Source: Lysinibacillus contaminans (GTDB lineage: Bacteria; Bacillota; Bacilli; Bacillales_A; Planococcaceae). From it: a stretch of 64,000 bases of DNA. The translations under genes were made by a program, and so were the position numbers. The stretch spans positions 114,842 through 178,841 of the forward strand of contig NZ_LGRV01000007.1 of the NCBI RefSeq assembly GCF_001278945.1, in the 5' to 3' direction. Below the pieces are notes generated by a model. It searched no databases and had not been told where the DNA came from. It saw only the letters and a list, made by a program, of their open reading frames with translations. Shown here in pieces: positions 24,774 through 33,440 of the stretch (within the stretch, counting starts at the first letter, position 1; every line of letters starts with the position of its first letter).

Positions 24774-26876
24774 ATGAAAAAAAAGTGGTTAAGTATTGGA
24801 ATAATTGCTGCACTTGCATTGTTACCCGTTTTATTATTTTTCATAGCGCCTAAATCAGAAGCAAAAGCAACGCATTCAGTGCTTGTAACACAAAATTGGC
24901 AAGCTCTTTTCTCAAAAGAATTAAGAACAAATAGTGTAAAGAGTGATGATGTCTATGTGACAAACAGCGAAGGAAGAAAAGTCGCATCAACGATATCATT
25001 GGATTCAGATAAAAAATCACTGATTGTTAGTGATTTAAAGCCAGGTAGCTATAAATTACATGTAAAAAAGCAGGCTTTTGTACAAAGTGGACTGAATACA
25101 AAAGCGCATATCCTAGATTTTAAGGTAATTGAAAAGCTTGAGGCAGTTACATCAAAAAATGAACTCCAGCAATATTTTGACGCGATCTTGGCACAAGAGA
25201 AAACTGAATCTCGCAGTTTTTTCGAAAATTTTGCTTCAGAAGATAAAGCAGACATGTCGCAAAGTACCGCTGGAGGAGAATCTACAACGAATAATCAGGT
25301 AGAGGGTGTTGAGGAAGGTGATATTGTCGTTGTCAAAAACGGCATCATTTACGCCGCGAAGGATACGGGCATTGATGTAATTGATGCTAATGATCCAAAA
25401 AACTTAAAATTAGCGACAACATTGAAGCTAACTGAAAATCGGTATATTTCAAAATTAGCCCTGTATGATCATCTGTTGATTGCCATTGGAGATGAGTATT
25501 TACCAAAAGAAGAAACAAGTATGACGATTGCATATTTTTACGATATTACAAATCCGAGTGATCCAAAGTATATAAGGAAAGTGGCACAGGAAGGTAACTT
25601 ACAGGATGTTCGTGTGACGAATGATACACTCTATTTAATAGGTAATATGCAGCCAAATTATTGGATGCTTCGAGAGAATGAGGTCGTCGATTTACAACCT
25701 AGAACATATGATAGTAAGGTGAGCAATGCATATGTAAGCTTACCGCTGGATAAGATATCAATTTTACCAAATACGTTAGAAGGTACGTATAGTTTAATTA
25801 CGGCTGTTGATTTGACGAACGGGGCAAAAACGTCTGCTAATACAAAAGGGTATTTAGGAGGCAGTAGTGGGCTTTATATGTCTGAAGAGGCACTGTATTT
25901 AACGTCACCTGTTTATGAAGCAAATGCATCAACAGGCTCAAATAATCGTTTGATGGATGCTGTATGGCTACCAAGAACTGTCGATACACAAGTATTTAAG
26001 TGGCAAGTAGATGGTACAACGATGAATTTTATGGGCACAACAGAATTAAAAGGTACTGTATTAAACCAATATTCGATGGATGAACACAATGGTAATTTCC
26101 GCATCGTCACTACTGAGGGGAATGTGTGGGATGAAAAAACTTTATCTCGCAACCACCTCTTTATTTTAGATAAGAACTTGCAACAGGTTGGTGCGGTGAA
26201 AGATTTAGCTCCAGGCGAAAAAGTATACTCGGCACGGTTTATGGGTGACAAGGCATACGTGGTAACATTTAAGGAAGTTGACCCGCTTTTTGTCATTGAT
26301 GTAGCGGATCCGACAAAACCAACTGTCTTAGGGGAGTTGAAAATTCCTGGCTTTAGTAACTATTTGCATCCGCTTGATGAGACACATTTAATTGGAATTG
26401 GGTATGATACAGAGCAGCGTTATGATGAATACTCGAAGCGTAATTTTACAGTGACGACGAATATGAAAATGTCCTTATTTGATGTTTCGGATTTCCAAAA
26501 TCCAAAAGAGCAATCAGCAGTGAAAATTGGGGGCAAAGGCTCTCATTCTGAAGTTCAATACAATCCGAAGGCTCTATTCCGTAATAGTACTTACAGTTAT
26601 TTTGGCTTCCCAATTGTGTTATACAGTGCAGGCAAGGGTGATGATATTGTGTACCAGGGACAGGGAGCACAAATTTACGAAATCACTGTAGAAAATGGTA
26701 TCGTCTTAAAAGGCAATTTAGTTGATAAGGGAGAGAATGAGCAATACGAGGACTGGGAGCATCTTGTACAGCGCGTGGTTTATGTAAATGATGCATTATA
26801 TACAGTTGCGAGAAATGAAGTGAAGAGCTATCAACTAAGCGACTTCAAGCCGCTTGATACACTGACAATTAAGTAA
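24774..26876 (+). CDS. Secreted or membrane-tethered beta-propeller domain protein
   Basis: 700 residues. MKKKWLSIGIIAALALLPVLLFF is a signal peptide or anchor. Residues about 33-110 look like a Big_5/SbsA Ig-like module (SVLVTQNWQALFSKELRTN...SDLKPGSYKLHV). From about residue 170 a long series of WD-like blades matches the beta-propeller (PF09826-type) family: VEGVEEGDIVVVKNGIIY, AVDLTNG, FRIVTTEGNVWDE, HLFILDKNL, LFVIDVADPTKP, GFSNYLHPLDETHLIGIGYD. Function unknown; relatives are thought to be surface proteins. ATG with AGGGGGGAG upstream. Convergent with a PdaC-like gene; both have ECF-type promoters, suggesting an envelope-stress role. Confidence 0.88.
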   Translation: MKKKWLSIGIIAALALLPVLLFFIAPKSEAKATHSVLVTQNWQALFSKELRTNSVKSDDVYVTNSEGRKVASTISLDSDKKSLIVSDLKPGSYKLHVKKQAFVQSGLNTKAHILDFKVIEKLEAVTSKNELQQYFDAILAQEKTESRSFFENFASEDKADMSQSTAGGESTTNNQVEGVEEGDIVVVKNGIIYAAKDTGIDVIDANDPKNLKLATTLKLTENRYISKLALYDHLLIAIGDEYLPKEETSMTIAYFYDITNPSDPKYIRKVAQEGNLQDVRVTNDTLYLIGNMQPNYWMLRENEVVDLQPRTYDSKVSNAYVSLPLDKISILPNTLEGTYSLITAVDLTNGAKTSANTKGYLGGSSGLYMSEEALYLTSPVYEANASTGSNNRLMDAVWLPRTVDTQVFKWQVDGTTMNFMGTTELKGTVLNQYSMDEHNGNFRIVTTEGNVWDEKTLSRNHLFILDKNLQQVGAVKDLAPGEKVYSARFMGDKAYVVTFKEVDPLFVIDVADPTKPTVLGELKIPGFSNYLHPLDETHLIGIGYDTEQRYDEYSKRNFTVTTNMKMSLFDVSDFQNPKEQSAVKIGGKGSHSEVQYNPKALFRNSTYSYFGFPIVLYSAGKGDDIVYQGQGAQIYEITVENGIVLKGNLVDKGENEQYEDWEHLVQRVVYVNDALYTVARNEVKSYQLSDFKPLDTLTIK

Positions 26877-26877
26877 G

Positions 26878-26918
26878 AAAAAGCGCATGCCTCCGATTTG
26901 GAGACATGCGCTTTTTTT
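26878..26918. terminator. Bidirectional terminator
   Basis: AAAAAGCGCATG and CATGCGCTTTTTTT with inner CTCC/GGAG pairs, between convergent genes. Confidence 0.93.
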
Positions 26919-26952
26919 ATGGTTGATCATTAAACGGGTAATGATCTGTTAG

Positions 26953-28350
26953 TCACTGGCGATATTTCATAATTTCAGAGACTGTGACGAATTCATAGCC
27001 TTCTGATTGTAAATAAGCAAGAACGGCATCAAGACCATCTGCTGTTGATTGGTGAATGTCGTGCATTAACACAATCGCATTATTATGAAGATTATTTTGT
27101 ACATATACTAGTAGTTGTTGAGCGTTACGATGCTTCCAGTCCATTGTATCAATTGACCATAAGACGACAGGCACAGGGATTTGGCCGTTAACACCATCAT
27201 TTGTTGCGCCATAAGGAGGTCTGAAAACAGTAGGACCTTGACCAATCGCTTGCGTAATGGCACCAGCAGTCGAAGTATATTCCTTTGAAACTTGTTCAAG
27301 AGAGAGTTTTGTTAATACAGGATGATTCCATGTATGGTTCCCGACCTCATGGCCCCTAGCGAGCACATCTTTTGCGATATCAGGATAGTATTGAACACGA
27401 CTGCCTAGCATAAAGAATGTTGCCTTTGCCTGATATTTATCGAGAATATCTAAAATTTGTCCTGTAACCTTTGGATGAGGGCCATCATCGAATGTTAATG
27501 CTATACGTTTTGCATTTGGATCATCAGCGTTTTGTTGCCCCGTCGTACCAGGGGGTTGCATTGGTTCCATGGCAATCTGGAACTCTGATGCAAGTAATGG
27601 ATTGATTAAAGAAAGTGGGAGCTTTACAATGGGTGCACCTACTGTACCACTCGCAATTTCATATTCATCAAAGTATAAAGCGAGAGAATCTTCTAAAATA
27701 GCAAATCGTTCAAAGTTTTCCCATTTTGGCTCTGTTGCCGCAATAAGTTCTTTCTCTAAAAGTTGGCCCTTCAATTGTGGATTTTGTTGCAATTCAGAGC
27801 GAACATGTGCAGCCAATGTTGCTAGATTATTTTCATCGTTTTGTAATAATGTTTGTATATCGATAATCGCGCCAGTTTTGTTATTGAAGAAATAGGTTTT
27901 CGACGTAATTTCATGATTGGCACCACCTAAATACAACATTTTCGTTAATATAAACGAATAGTAATCTTCATTGTAAGGATAGGTTTCAAAGCTTATATTA
28001 AGTTCACCAGTAACTTCTTTATCTTTGATTTTTTTCATTGAGTTTAAATAATTTTCTTTTGAAGACGTTATGTACTGGGACATTTCATCATTGAAAGTTT
28101 CATTTTCAGTTTGTGGATAATTAATCGCAAAAGGTGTACGTTTATCATTTGACACATCTGTTACGATACGAATACCGGGGAATGCAGAACTTTCAGTAGA
28201 AAGATTGCTATCATCGGCACTGGTTTTTTGGAATTTAAAATCATCTTTTGATAGGATGATGAATAAGATAATGGATGTTAAAGAGATGATGAGGCCTATT
28301 AATAGTAAGTCAATTATTGGGCCGCGTCGTTTATTTCGTTGTTGCGTCAT
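26953..28350 (-). CDS. pdaC: PdaC-like peptidoglycan N-deacetylase
   Basis: 465 residues, matching B. subtilis PdaC in length and layout. One membrane anchor at about 11-33, a DUF4163/RsiV-like (DUF3298) region at about 55-255, then a NodB deacetylase domain. Active-site motifs are complete: TFDDGPHP (D288 base, D289 metal), metal ligands H339 and H343 in GNHTWNHP, RPPYGAT, DTMDWKHR and VLMHDIH. It would deacetylate wall amino sugars, protecting against lysozyme-type enzymes. AGGAGGG lies 12 bases before the ATG, slightly far. An ECF-type promoter is visible upstream. Confidence 0.88.
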   Translation of the reverse strand: MTQQRNKRRGPIIDLLLIGLIISLTSIILFIILSKDDFKFQKTSADDSNLSTESSAFPGIRIVTDVSNDKRTPFAINYPQTENETFNDEMSQYITSSKENYLNSMKKIKDKEVTGELNISFETYPYNEDYYSFILTKMLYLGGANHEITSKTYFFNNKTGAIIDIQTLLQNDENNLATLAAHVRSELQQNPQLKGQLLEKELIAATEPKWENFERFAILEDSLALYFDEYEIASGTVGAPIVKLPLSLINPLLASEFQIAMEPMQPPGTTGQQNADDPNAKRIALTFDDGPHPKVTGQILDILDKYQAKATFFMLGSRVQYYPDIAKDVLARGHEVGNHTWNHPVLTKLSLEQVSKEYTSTAGAITQAIGQGPTVFRPPYGATNDGVNGQIPVPVVLWSIDTMDWKHRNAQQLLVYVQNNLHNNAIVLMHDIHQSTADGLDAVLAYLQSEGYEFVTVSEIMKYRQ

Positions 28351-28391
28351 GGTGAATGCGTTCCCTCCTATGAAAAAAAGTATTCTATAAA

Positions 28392-28422
28392 ATTAGACGT
28401 AAGAGACATTAAAAAAGTTATA
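28392..28422 (-). promoter_or_regulatory. Candidate ECF-sigma promoter of the deacetylase gene
   Basis: On the minus strand TATAAC followed by a T-run, a 17-bp spacer and CGTCTAAT. The -10 is a perfect ECF match. It lies 40 bp before the start codon and mirrors the promoter of the convergent beta-propeller gene. Confidence 0.5.
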
Positions 28423-28807
28423 CATAATAACTGTAAAATTTTTTATTTATATCTTGAAACTGGATCAACGCCAAAACTAGCATACTAAAAATCAATATAC
28501 TCTTTAGTCAAATGTCATTCCCGACTTTTGGTGATGAGCCTTTAAACTACCATAAAGGTACTTATGTTCATTAGGCATGCAGGCCCTAATACGCTTTTCT
28601 TATTGTTAAGGAATGATAAATTTTGTTACTGTGGTTAACCTAATGCAAAATTGTCATCTAGGCTAAAGTGTTACATCCTTGAGGTCTCAGTAAGTAATCT
28701 TGTGCGAAAGTGATGAAGCATTTACTTCGGACGATATTTCTCCAGCACTTGTCGGATGTGAACGAGTACTTTAGAGCATTTGTTTTTTTTGTGTGTGAAT
28801 TTTATTG
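28423..28807. other. Long divergent spacer without a recognisable gene
   Basis: The 519-bp gap between the deacetylase and exporter genes contains the ECF promoter at one end and a sigma-A promoter at the other. The middle has a GGTGATGAGCC stretch that recalls family A repeats but is too degraded to align. A 32-codon frame near 28711 (VMKHLLRTIFLQHL...) has no ribosome binding site and is probably not a gene. Confidence 0.4.
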
Positions 28808-28836
28808 TTGAGTTTTTACTTTCTGTTCGATACTAT
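28808..28836 (+). promoter_or_regulatory. Sigma-A promoter of the threonine/serine exporter genes
   Basis: TTGAGT, 17 bp, TACTAT, 33 bp before the start codon. Confidence 0.6.
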
Positions 28837-28869
28837 TGGCAAGGAGCCCAAAGGAGGTAGGAACAAGCA

Positions 28870-29622
28870 ATGATATTAAAAGAACAAGATAATGAATTTA
28901 CGCTTGACTGCTTGTTGCTGGCAGGACGTATTATGATTGAAAGCGGTGCAGAAACGTATCGCGTTGAGGATACGATGCTTCGGATGGCCAGGTCACAAAA
29001 TATGCCCGATGCACAATGTTATGCTACGCCAACCGGTATTATTTTTTCATTAGGAAAAACACAACCGACGAGAATCACTTCAATCTCAAAAAGAATTACA
29101 GATTTACAAAAAATTTCATTGGTAAATTCAGTATCTCGTAGACTCACATCTCACATAATAACATTAGAAGAGGCTTATGACGAGTTAAAGTCGATACAAA
29201 AAACAAATTATTTTTTACCGAATCACGTACAAATTCTAGCTGCTGCACTTGCAAGTGGTTGTTTTCTTATTTTATTTAAAGGGATTTGGTCGGATTTACC
29301 AATAACGCTCGTTGCTGGTGGACTTGGCTTTGCTATGTTGTTGTTGATGAACCATTTAACACGAGTAAAATTTTTCTCTGAATTCACCGCTTCTTTAACG
29401 ATTGGCCTAGTAGCATATTTAGCGATTGGCTTTGGCTATGGTACCCAAATTGATAAGATTATAATTAGTTCTGTAATGCCACTTGTACCGGGTATTTTAA
29501 TCACAAATGCGGTGCGTGATTTAATGGCAGGTCATTTAATGTCGGGGTTGTCAAAAGGGGCAGAGGGTTTCTTGACCGCTTTTGCAATTGGTGCAGGCAT
29601 TGCTGTCATTCTATCATTTTAA
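28870..29622 (+). CDS. Threonine/serine exporter, N-terminal (YjjP-like) component
   Basis: 250 residues of the ThrE N-terminal family. The cytoplasmic N-terminus holds the signature AGRIMIESGAETYRVEDTM near residue 18-37 and ATPTGIIFSLG. Five or so membrane segments follow from about residue 125 to the end. In Corynebacterium ThrE is one fused protein; here, as in YjjP/YjjB, it is split and this is the first half. AAAGGAGGT precedes the ATG. The second half begins 12 bp downstream. Confidence 0.88.
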   Translation: MILKEQDNEFTLDCLLLAGRIMIESGAETYRVEDTMLRMARSQNMPDAQCYATPTGIIFSLGKTQPTRITSISKRITDLQKISLVNSVSRRLTSHIITLEEAYDELKSIQKTNYFLPNHVQILAAALASGCFLILFKGIWSDLPITLVAGGLGFAMLLLMNHLTRVKFFSEFTASLTIGLVAYLAIGFGYGTQIDKIIISSVMPLVPGILITNAVRDLMAGHLMSGLSKGAEGFLTAFAIGAGIAVILSF

Positions 29623-29634
29623 AGGGGGGATTAT

Positions 29635-30108
29635 ATGGACTACATTATACAATTTGTTATTAGTTTTATTGCTACAGCCTGTTTTGGTATTATTTTCAAC
29701 GTACCGCCGAAAACATTTTTCCATTGCGGATTAGTTGGGGCGATAGGTTGGACTGTTTATTATGTGTTAACCGAACATGGGCTGGATGTTGTGGAGGCGT
29801 CTTTTTTGGGGGCGTTTGTGATTGCAATTGTGGCTCATACGTATGCACGTCGCTTTAAAATGCCGATGTTAATTTTTAGTGTAGCAGGTATTATTCCACT
29901 TGTTCCGGGTGGGATGGCGTATAATGCGATGCGAAATGTTGTTGAGGATGATTATTTGCAAGGCTTACAGTATGGCTTAAAAGCATTCTTAATTACAGGG
30001 GCCATTGTTATGGGGCTTGTGTTTGCGGAAGTATTTGTGCAATTGGTATTCAGAGCGAAGCACGCAAGTAAAGAGAAAATACAAATGGTTAAAAAAAGTA
30101 AAAGCTAG
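29635..30108 (+). CDS. Threonine/serine exporter, C-terminal (YjjB-like) component
   Basis: 157 residues, almost entirely membrane (four or five segments). Signatures are FFHCGLVGAIGWTVYYVL and GIIPLVPGGMAYNAMRNVVE. It should pair with the preceding YjjP-like protein to form a full exporter. AAAGGGGGGA precedes the ATG. The C-terminus ends with a lysine-rich stretch (AKHASKEKIQMVKKSKS). The stop overlaps the terminator stem. Confidence 0.87.
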   Translation: MDYIIQFVISFIATACFGIIFNVPPKTFFHCGLVGAIGWTVYYVLTEHGLDVVEASFLGAFVIAIVAHTYARRFKMPMLIFSVAGIIPLVPGGMAYNAMRNVVEDDYLQGLQYGLKAFLITGAIVMGLVFAEVFVQLVFRAKHASKEKIQMVKKSKS

Positions 30109-30154
30109 TCACTTCAATGCTTCCTTCGAAGACATTAAGGTGGCTGGCTTTTTT
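30101..30154 (+). terminator. Terminator of the exporter operon
   Basis: AAGCTAGTCACTTCAATG pairs, with a few mismatches, with CATTAAGGTGGCTGGCTT, then TTTTT. Confidence 0.8.
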
Positions 30155-30157
30155 GTT

Positions 30158-30256
30158 TACAAGATAAGAAAGTATAAGTTTTTAGTGATGTATAGGCATT
30201 CGCGCCGCACGCTCGAAGTTGCTTCGATCCCTCGGGCGCGAAAACGCTTTTCTTAT
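30158..30256. repeat. Dispersed palindromic repeat (family B), copy 1
   Basis: AGATAAGAAAGTATAAGTTT leads into GGCATTCGCGCC and, 24 bases later, GGCGCGAA followed by ACGCTTTTCTTAT. The arms form a hairpin (30199-30241) with an inner CTCGAAG/CTTCGA stem. A shorter relative lies at 48340-48400, and its lead-in sequence recurs at 47975. Confidence 0.6.
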
Positions 30257-32274
30257 TTTACTAGTAGTATTTCGATTTCTTCTGGTGTGACAGGTTTACT
30301 AATGTGATAACCTTGAATGGTGTCACAGCCGAAGCTTTTTAGTAAGTTAGCCTGTTCAGCAGTTTCAACACCTTCTGCAACCACATTTAGGTCCATTGAT
30401 TTGCCTAATTGCACCATGCCGAGCATTAATTTTTGTGTTTTCTCAGATTTCATTAATGATCTAGTAAAGGTTTGATCAATTTTCAATGTATCAATCGGCA
30501 ATATTTGCATATAACGGAATGAGCCGTAGCCTGTTCCGAAATCATCTAATACGAATACAATGCCTTCATTTTCGAGTTTACGCATTTGCTGTGTAATAAA
30601 TGTTGCTGCCTCTGCTTCGAGCGCAAATTTCTCTGTAATCTCGATTTGTAGCAGGCTTGCAGGGCAGCCTGTTTTCGCTAATGTATCGAGCACAGCTTTA
30701 GCCATGTTTTTATCCCGGAACTCACGTACTGATGAGTTAATGCCGACCTTTAAATCAAAACCTGCTTTTTTCCAAATTAAAGCTTGCTCACAAGCTTTTT
30801 CAAGCATGAAGGAGCCGATGTTGTTAATGAGCCCTGTTTCTTCTGCAATTGGAATCAACTCATCTGGTGTAACAACGCCAATTACTTCGTCTTCCCAACG
30901 GACAAGTGCCTCAACTGCAGTGATTTTTCCAGATTCAATATTAACTTGGGGCTGATAGAGTACTTTTAAGTTTTTTTGGTCAAGTGCTTGTAGTAAACGT
31001 TTTTCAATTAAAGCTTTACGATTTAATGCTTTATGCGTAGCTTTTGATAATGAAACAATTTTATCGCCACCTGACTCACGAACGGAACTAATAGTCGCAA
31101 TCGACGCCTTCATCAACTGTGAGAAAGTCGACTGGTCTTCAGGGAAGCGCGTGATACCACCACTGATAGAAATAGGCACAGCAACATTACTGTTATAAAT
31201 CGGATGTTGCTGTAAATAAGCTAGGAAGCCTTGGATAAACCATTCACTTAATGGTGTAATAACAACAAAGTCATTTTCATTAATACGTGCCATCGTACTA
31301 TCTTGGAAATACATTTTCATACGATTTGTAAATTCAGTAATGAGATTATGATCACTTGGATGGTCTTGCAATTCTTTTAATGTATAAAATTTATCGATGC
31401 TTAAGTAGACGAATGAGAAATGTTTTTGCTCATCAATCATTGTTGAAATAATATTCTCCAAACGGTGAGCATTCATTAAGCCTGTTTCTGTATCAATATA
31501 AGCAATTTTTTCGAGTTGATGTTGTATCGTTTTTGCTTTCGTAATATCCTTTTCGAGTAACATATACTGTTGTTCATTAGTCTTTGAATTGAATGTTGGA
31601 ATGGCCGTTAACAGTACCCAATAAGGCTGTCCAGATTTGGAGATTTTTTCGACTTCACCTTGCCATGTAAGGCCGTGGCTAAGATTACGCCAAATGGTAT
31701 TCGTAATTTTTTCACTAGCGCTATTATCCGGGAATAGTTGCCAAAATGTTTTCCCAATGACACGTTTTGGCGTCCATTGGCTGATTTTCAAGAAGTTTTG
31801 GTTGCATTCTACAATAAATCCATCTTGATCTAATAGTACTGTCATGAAAGTGGATTCTAAACCTTGTTGTAAGCCTTCTAGTGCATTATCCGTAGAAGTA
31901 GGCTTCATCAATAATTGTGGTAAAACAAACATGACTAAAATAAAGCATTCACCTTGCTCTGTAAATGGTTTTGCAAGAAGTGAAGTAGTGATTTCGTCAT
32001 TTGTTTGAGTATACACTTGGATGTTTTCTATATAAGTATAGCTTTCATTTTGAACAATCTGCTCAAGCGTCTCTTGCGGAAGCATATGTAGTAGATTTTC
32101 AGTAATGAGTGGGGAAGCTTGCCCAATAATTTCAGATGCTGTAAAGCCAAATTGTTGTTCAGCGAATTTCCCCCATAGTGTTACATGTCCATTATTGTTC
32201 ATTACCAATGCGGGGAATGGTAGTGAATTTAAATAATGTTCATCAATGTTGATCGAGTTTTGTATATGACTCAT
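30253..32274 (-). CDS. PAS-PAS-GGDEF(degenerate)-EAL cyclic-di-GMP phosphodiesterase
   Basis: 673 residues, soluble. Two PAS-like domains (about 10-115 and 135-250; the second includes DQDGFIVECNQNFLKISQW and a PAC-like LLEKDITKAK). The GGDEF-like domain (about 255-410) has INENDF where the catalytic GGDEF should be, so cyclase activity is unlikely. The EAL domain (about 425-673) keeps the residues needed for hydrolysis: EALVRWE, NSSVREF, IEITEKF, LDDFGTGYGSF, LKIDQTF, AEGVET and IQGYHISKP. It should therefore lower c-di-GMP, perhaps tuned by a PAS ligand. ATG with CAAGGAGACC upstream. Confidence 0.92.
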   Translation of the reverse strand: MSHIQNSINIDEHYLNSLPFPALVMNNNGHVTLWGKFAEQQFGFTASEIIGQASPLITENLLHMLPQETLEQIVQNESYTYIENIQVYTQTNDEITTSLLAKPFTEQGECFILVMFVLPQLLMKPTSTDNALEGLQQGLESTFMTVLLDQDGFIVECNQNFLKISQWTPKRVIGKTFWQLFPDNSASEKITNTIWRNLSHGLTWQGEVEKISKSGQPYWVLLTAIPTFNSKTNEQQYMLLEKDITKAKTIQHQLEKIAYIDTETGLMNAHRLENIISTMIDEQKHFSFVYLSIDKFYTLKELQDHPSDHNLITEFTNRMKMYFQDSTMARINENDFVVITPLSEWFIQGFLAYLQQHPIYNSNVAVPISISGGITRFPEDQSTFSQLMKASIATISSVRESGGDKIVSLSKATHKALNRKALIEKRLLQALDQKNLKVLYQPQVNIESGKITAVEALVRWEDEVIGVVTPDELIPIAEETGLINNIGSFMLEKACEQALIWKKAGFDLKVGINSSVREFRDKNMAKAVLDTLAKTGCPASLLQIEITEKFALEAEAATFITQQMRKLENEGIVFVLDDFGTGYGSFRYMQILPIDTLKIDQTFTRSLMKSEKTQKLMLGMVQLGKSMDLNVVAEGVETAEQANLLKSFGCDTIQGYHISKPVTPEEIEILLVK

Positions 32275-32461
32275 TATTTTTTGGTCTCCTTGAGTAATAA
32301 ATATATACTATTATTATAGTGAATTATCGGGAATTAGTCATTATGAATATGATTATAATTATCTAATAGGAAAACGAAGTAGGTCTTTTCTATTTTGTTT
32401 TTAGAAATGTGTGGAATAAAAATGATAAATTTTGATACATAAATTAGGAAGTGGGATTTAG

Positions 32462-33355
32462 ATGGAACGTTTAAAAGGATTAATTTTTATTATTTTCGGT
32501 TCGATGCTATGGGGAGCAACAGGGCCATTAATGGAATGGTTACTTGACCACACCGTGTTGACAGTTTCTTTTATGTTAACGGTTCGTCTGACTGTTGCAG
32601 GCGTATTGTTGCTCATGTATTTACTATTAACAGGGCAAGATATTTTCAGCATTTGGCGACAAAAAACATGGAGTAGACAGCTTCTTATTTTCGGTATTGC
32701 TGGGATGTTAGGCGTACAATATGCCTTTGTTGCGGCAATAAATGAGAGTAATGCAGTACTAGCTACTCTCTTGCAATTTTTGGCGCCAATTTTTGTTGTT
32801 GCTTATGTCTCACTTAGTTTAAGGAAATGGCCACCTAGATATCAAGTATTAGGTATTATTGGTACGTTAGTGGGGTTATTTTTATTACTAACGAACGCTT
32901 CTTTTGATGATTTGTTAGTTAGTCGTAAAGGATTATTATGGGGTGTAGCTGTAGGTTTAACATTTGCCTTTTACACCTTATACCCAGCACGCCTCATGAA
33001 AGAGTGGAGTGTTTTGCTCGTAGTTGGTTGGGGTATGCTAATAGGTGGTCTTACATTAGGTATTGTCAGTCGTATTTGGCAGTCAAATGAGTGGGTTGTC
33101 TTTACTAATCTCAAAATAACAGGTTTAATGATGGCGCTTATCTTTTTTGGGACGATTGCCTTTATATTATTTTTAAGTAGTATGAAATATATTAGTGCAG
33201 TTGAAGCGAGCATTTTATCGAGTGTTGAGCCGCTAACAGCAATGGTTATTTCAGTCATCGTTTTTAGTACTTCACTAGGCGTATGGCAATTGATAGGTGT
33301 GTTCGTTATGCTTATTTGTGTAACCTGGCTTTCTGTAGCAGGAGAAAAAGCATAA
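32462..33355 (+). CDS. EamA/DMT-family transporter (10 TM)
   Basis: 297 residues with ten hydrophobic segments in two EamA repeats: IFGSMLWGATGPLMEWLL in the first and GLLWGVAVGLTFAFYTLYPARL in the second. VEASILSSVEPLTAMVISVIVF is the conserved DMT motif. Substrate unknown. ATG preceded by TTAGGAAGTGGG. The ABC exporter genes begin 85 bp downstream on the same strand without a terminator between, so co-transcription is possible. Confidence 0.88.
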   Translation: MERLKGLIFIIFGSMLWGATGPLMEWLLDHTVLTVSFMLTVRLTVAGVLLLMYLLLTGQDIFSIWRQKTWSRQLLIFGIAGMLGVQYAFVAAINESNAVLATLLQFLAPIFVVAYVSLSLRKWPPRYQVLGIIGTLVGLFLLLTNASFDDLLVSRKGLLWGVAVGLTFAFYTLYPARLMKEWSVLLVVGWGMLIGGLTLGIVSRIWQSNEWVVFTNLKITGLMMALIFFGTIAFILFLSSMKYISAVEASILSSVEPLTAMVISVIVFSTSLGVWQLIGVFVMLICVTWLSVAGEKA

Positions 33356-33440
33356 AAATTTTACATAGTGGATTTTTTCGCCTGTTTTGTGTGCGAGCGA
33401 AAATAAGAAATAGTTTTCATAAAGTAAGGTGGGAGAATAA

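Noticed and set aside
28711..28809. 32-codon frame (MMKHLLRTIFLQHL...) that could be a transposase remnant
   Set aside because: No ribosome binding site, too short to align with confidence, and the next conserved transposase segment is missing.
30005..30307. 100-residue frame across the exporter terminator
   Set aside because: It is a shifted reading of the YjjB-like gene, the terminator and the family B repeat.
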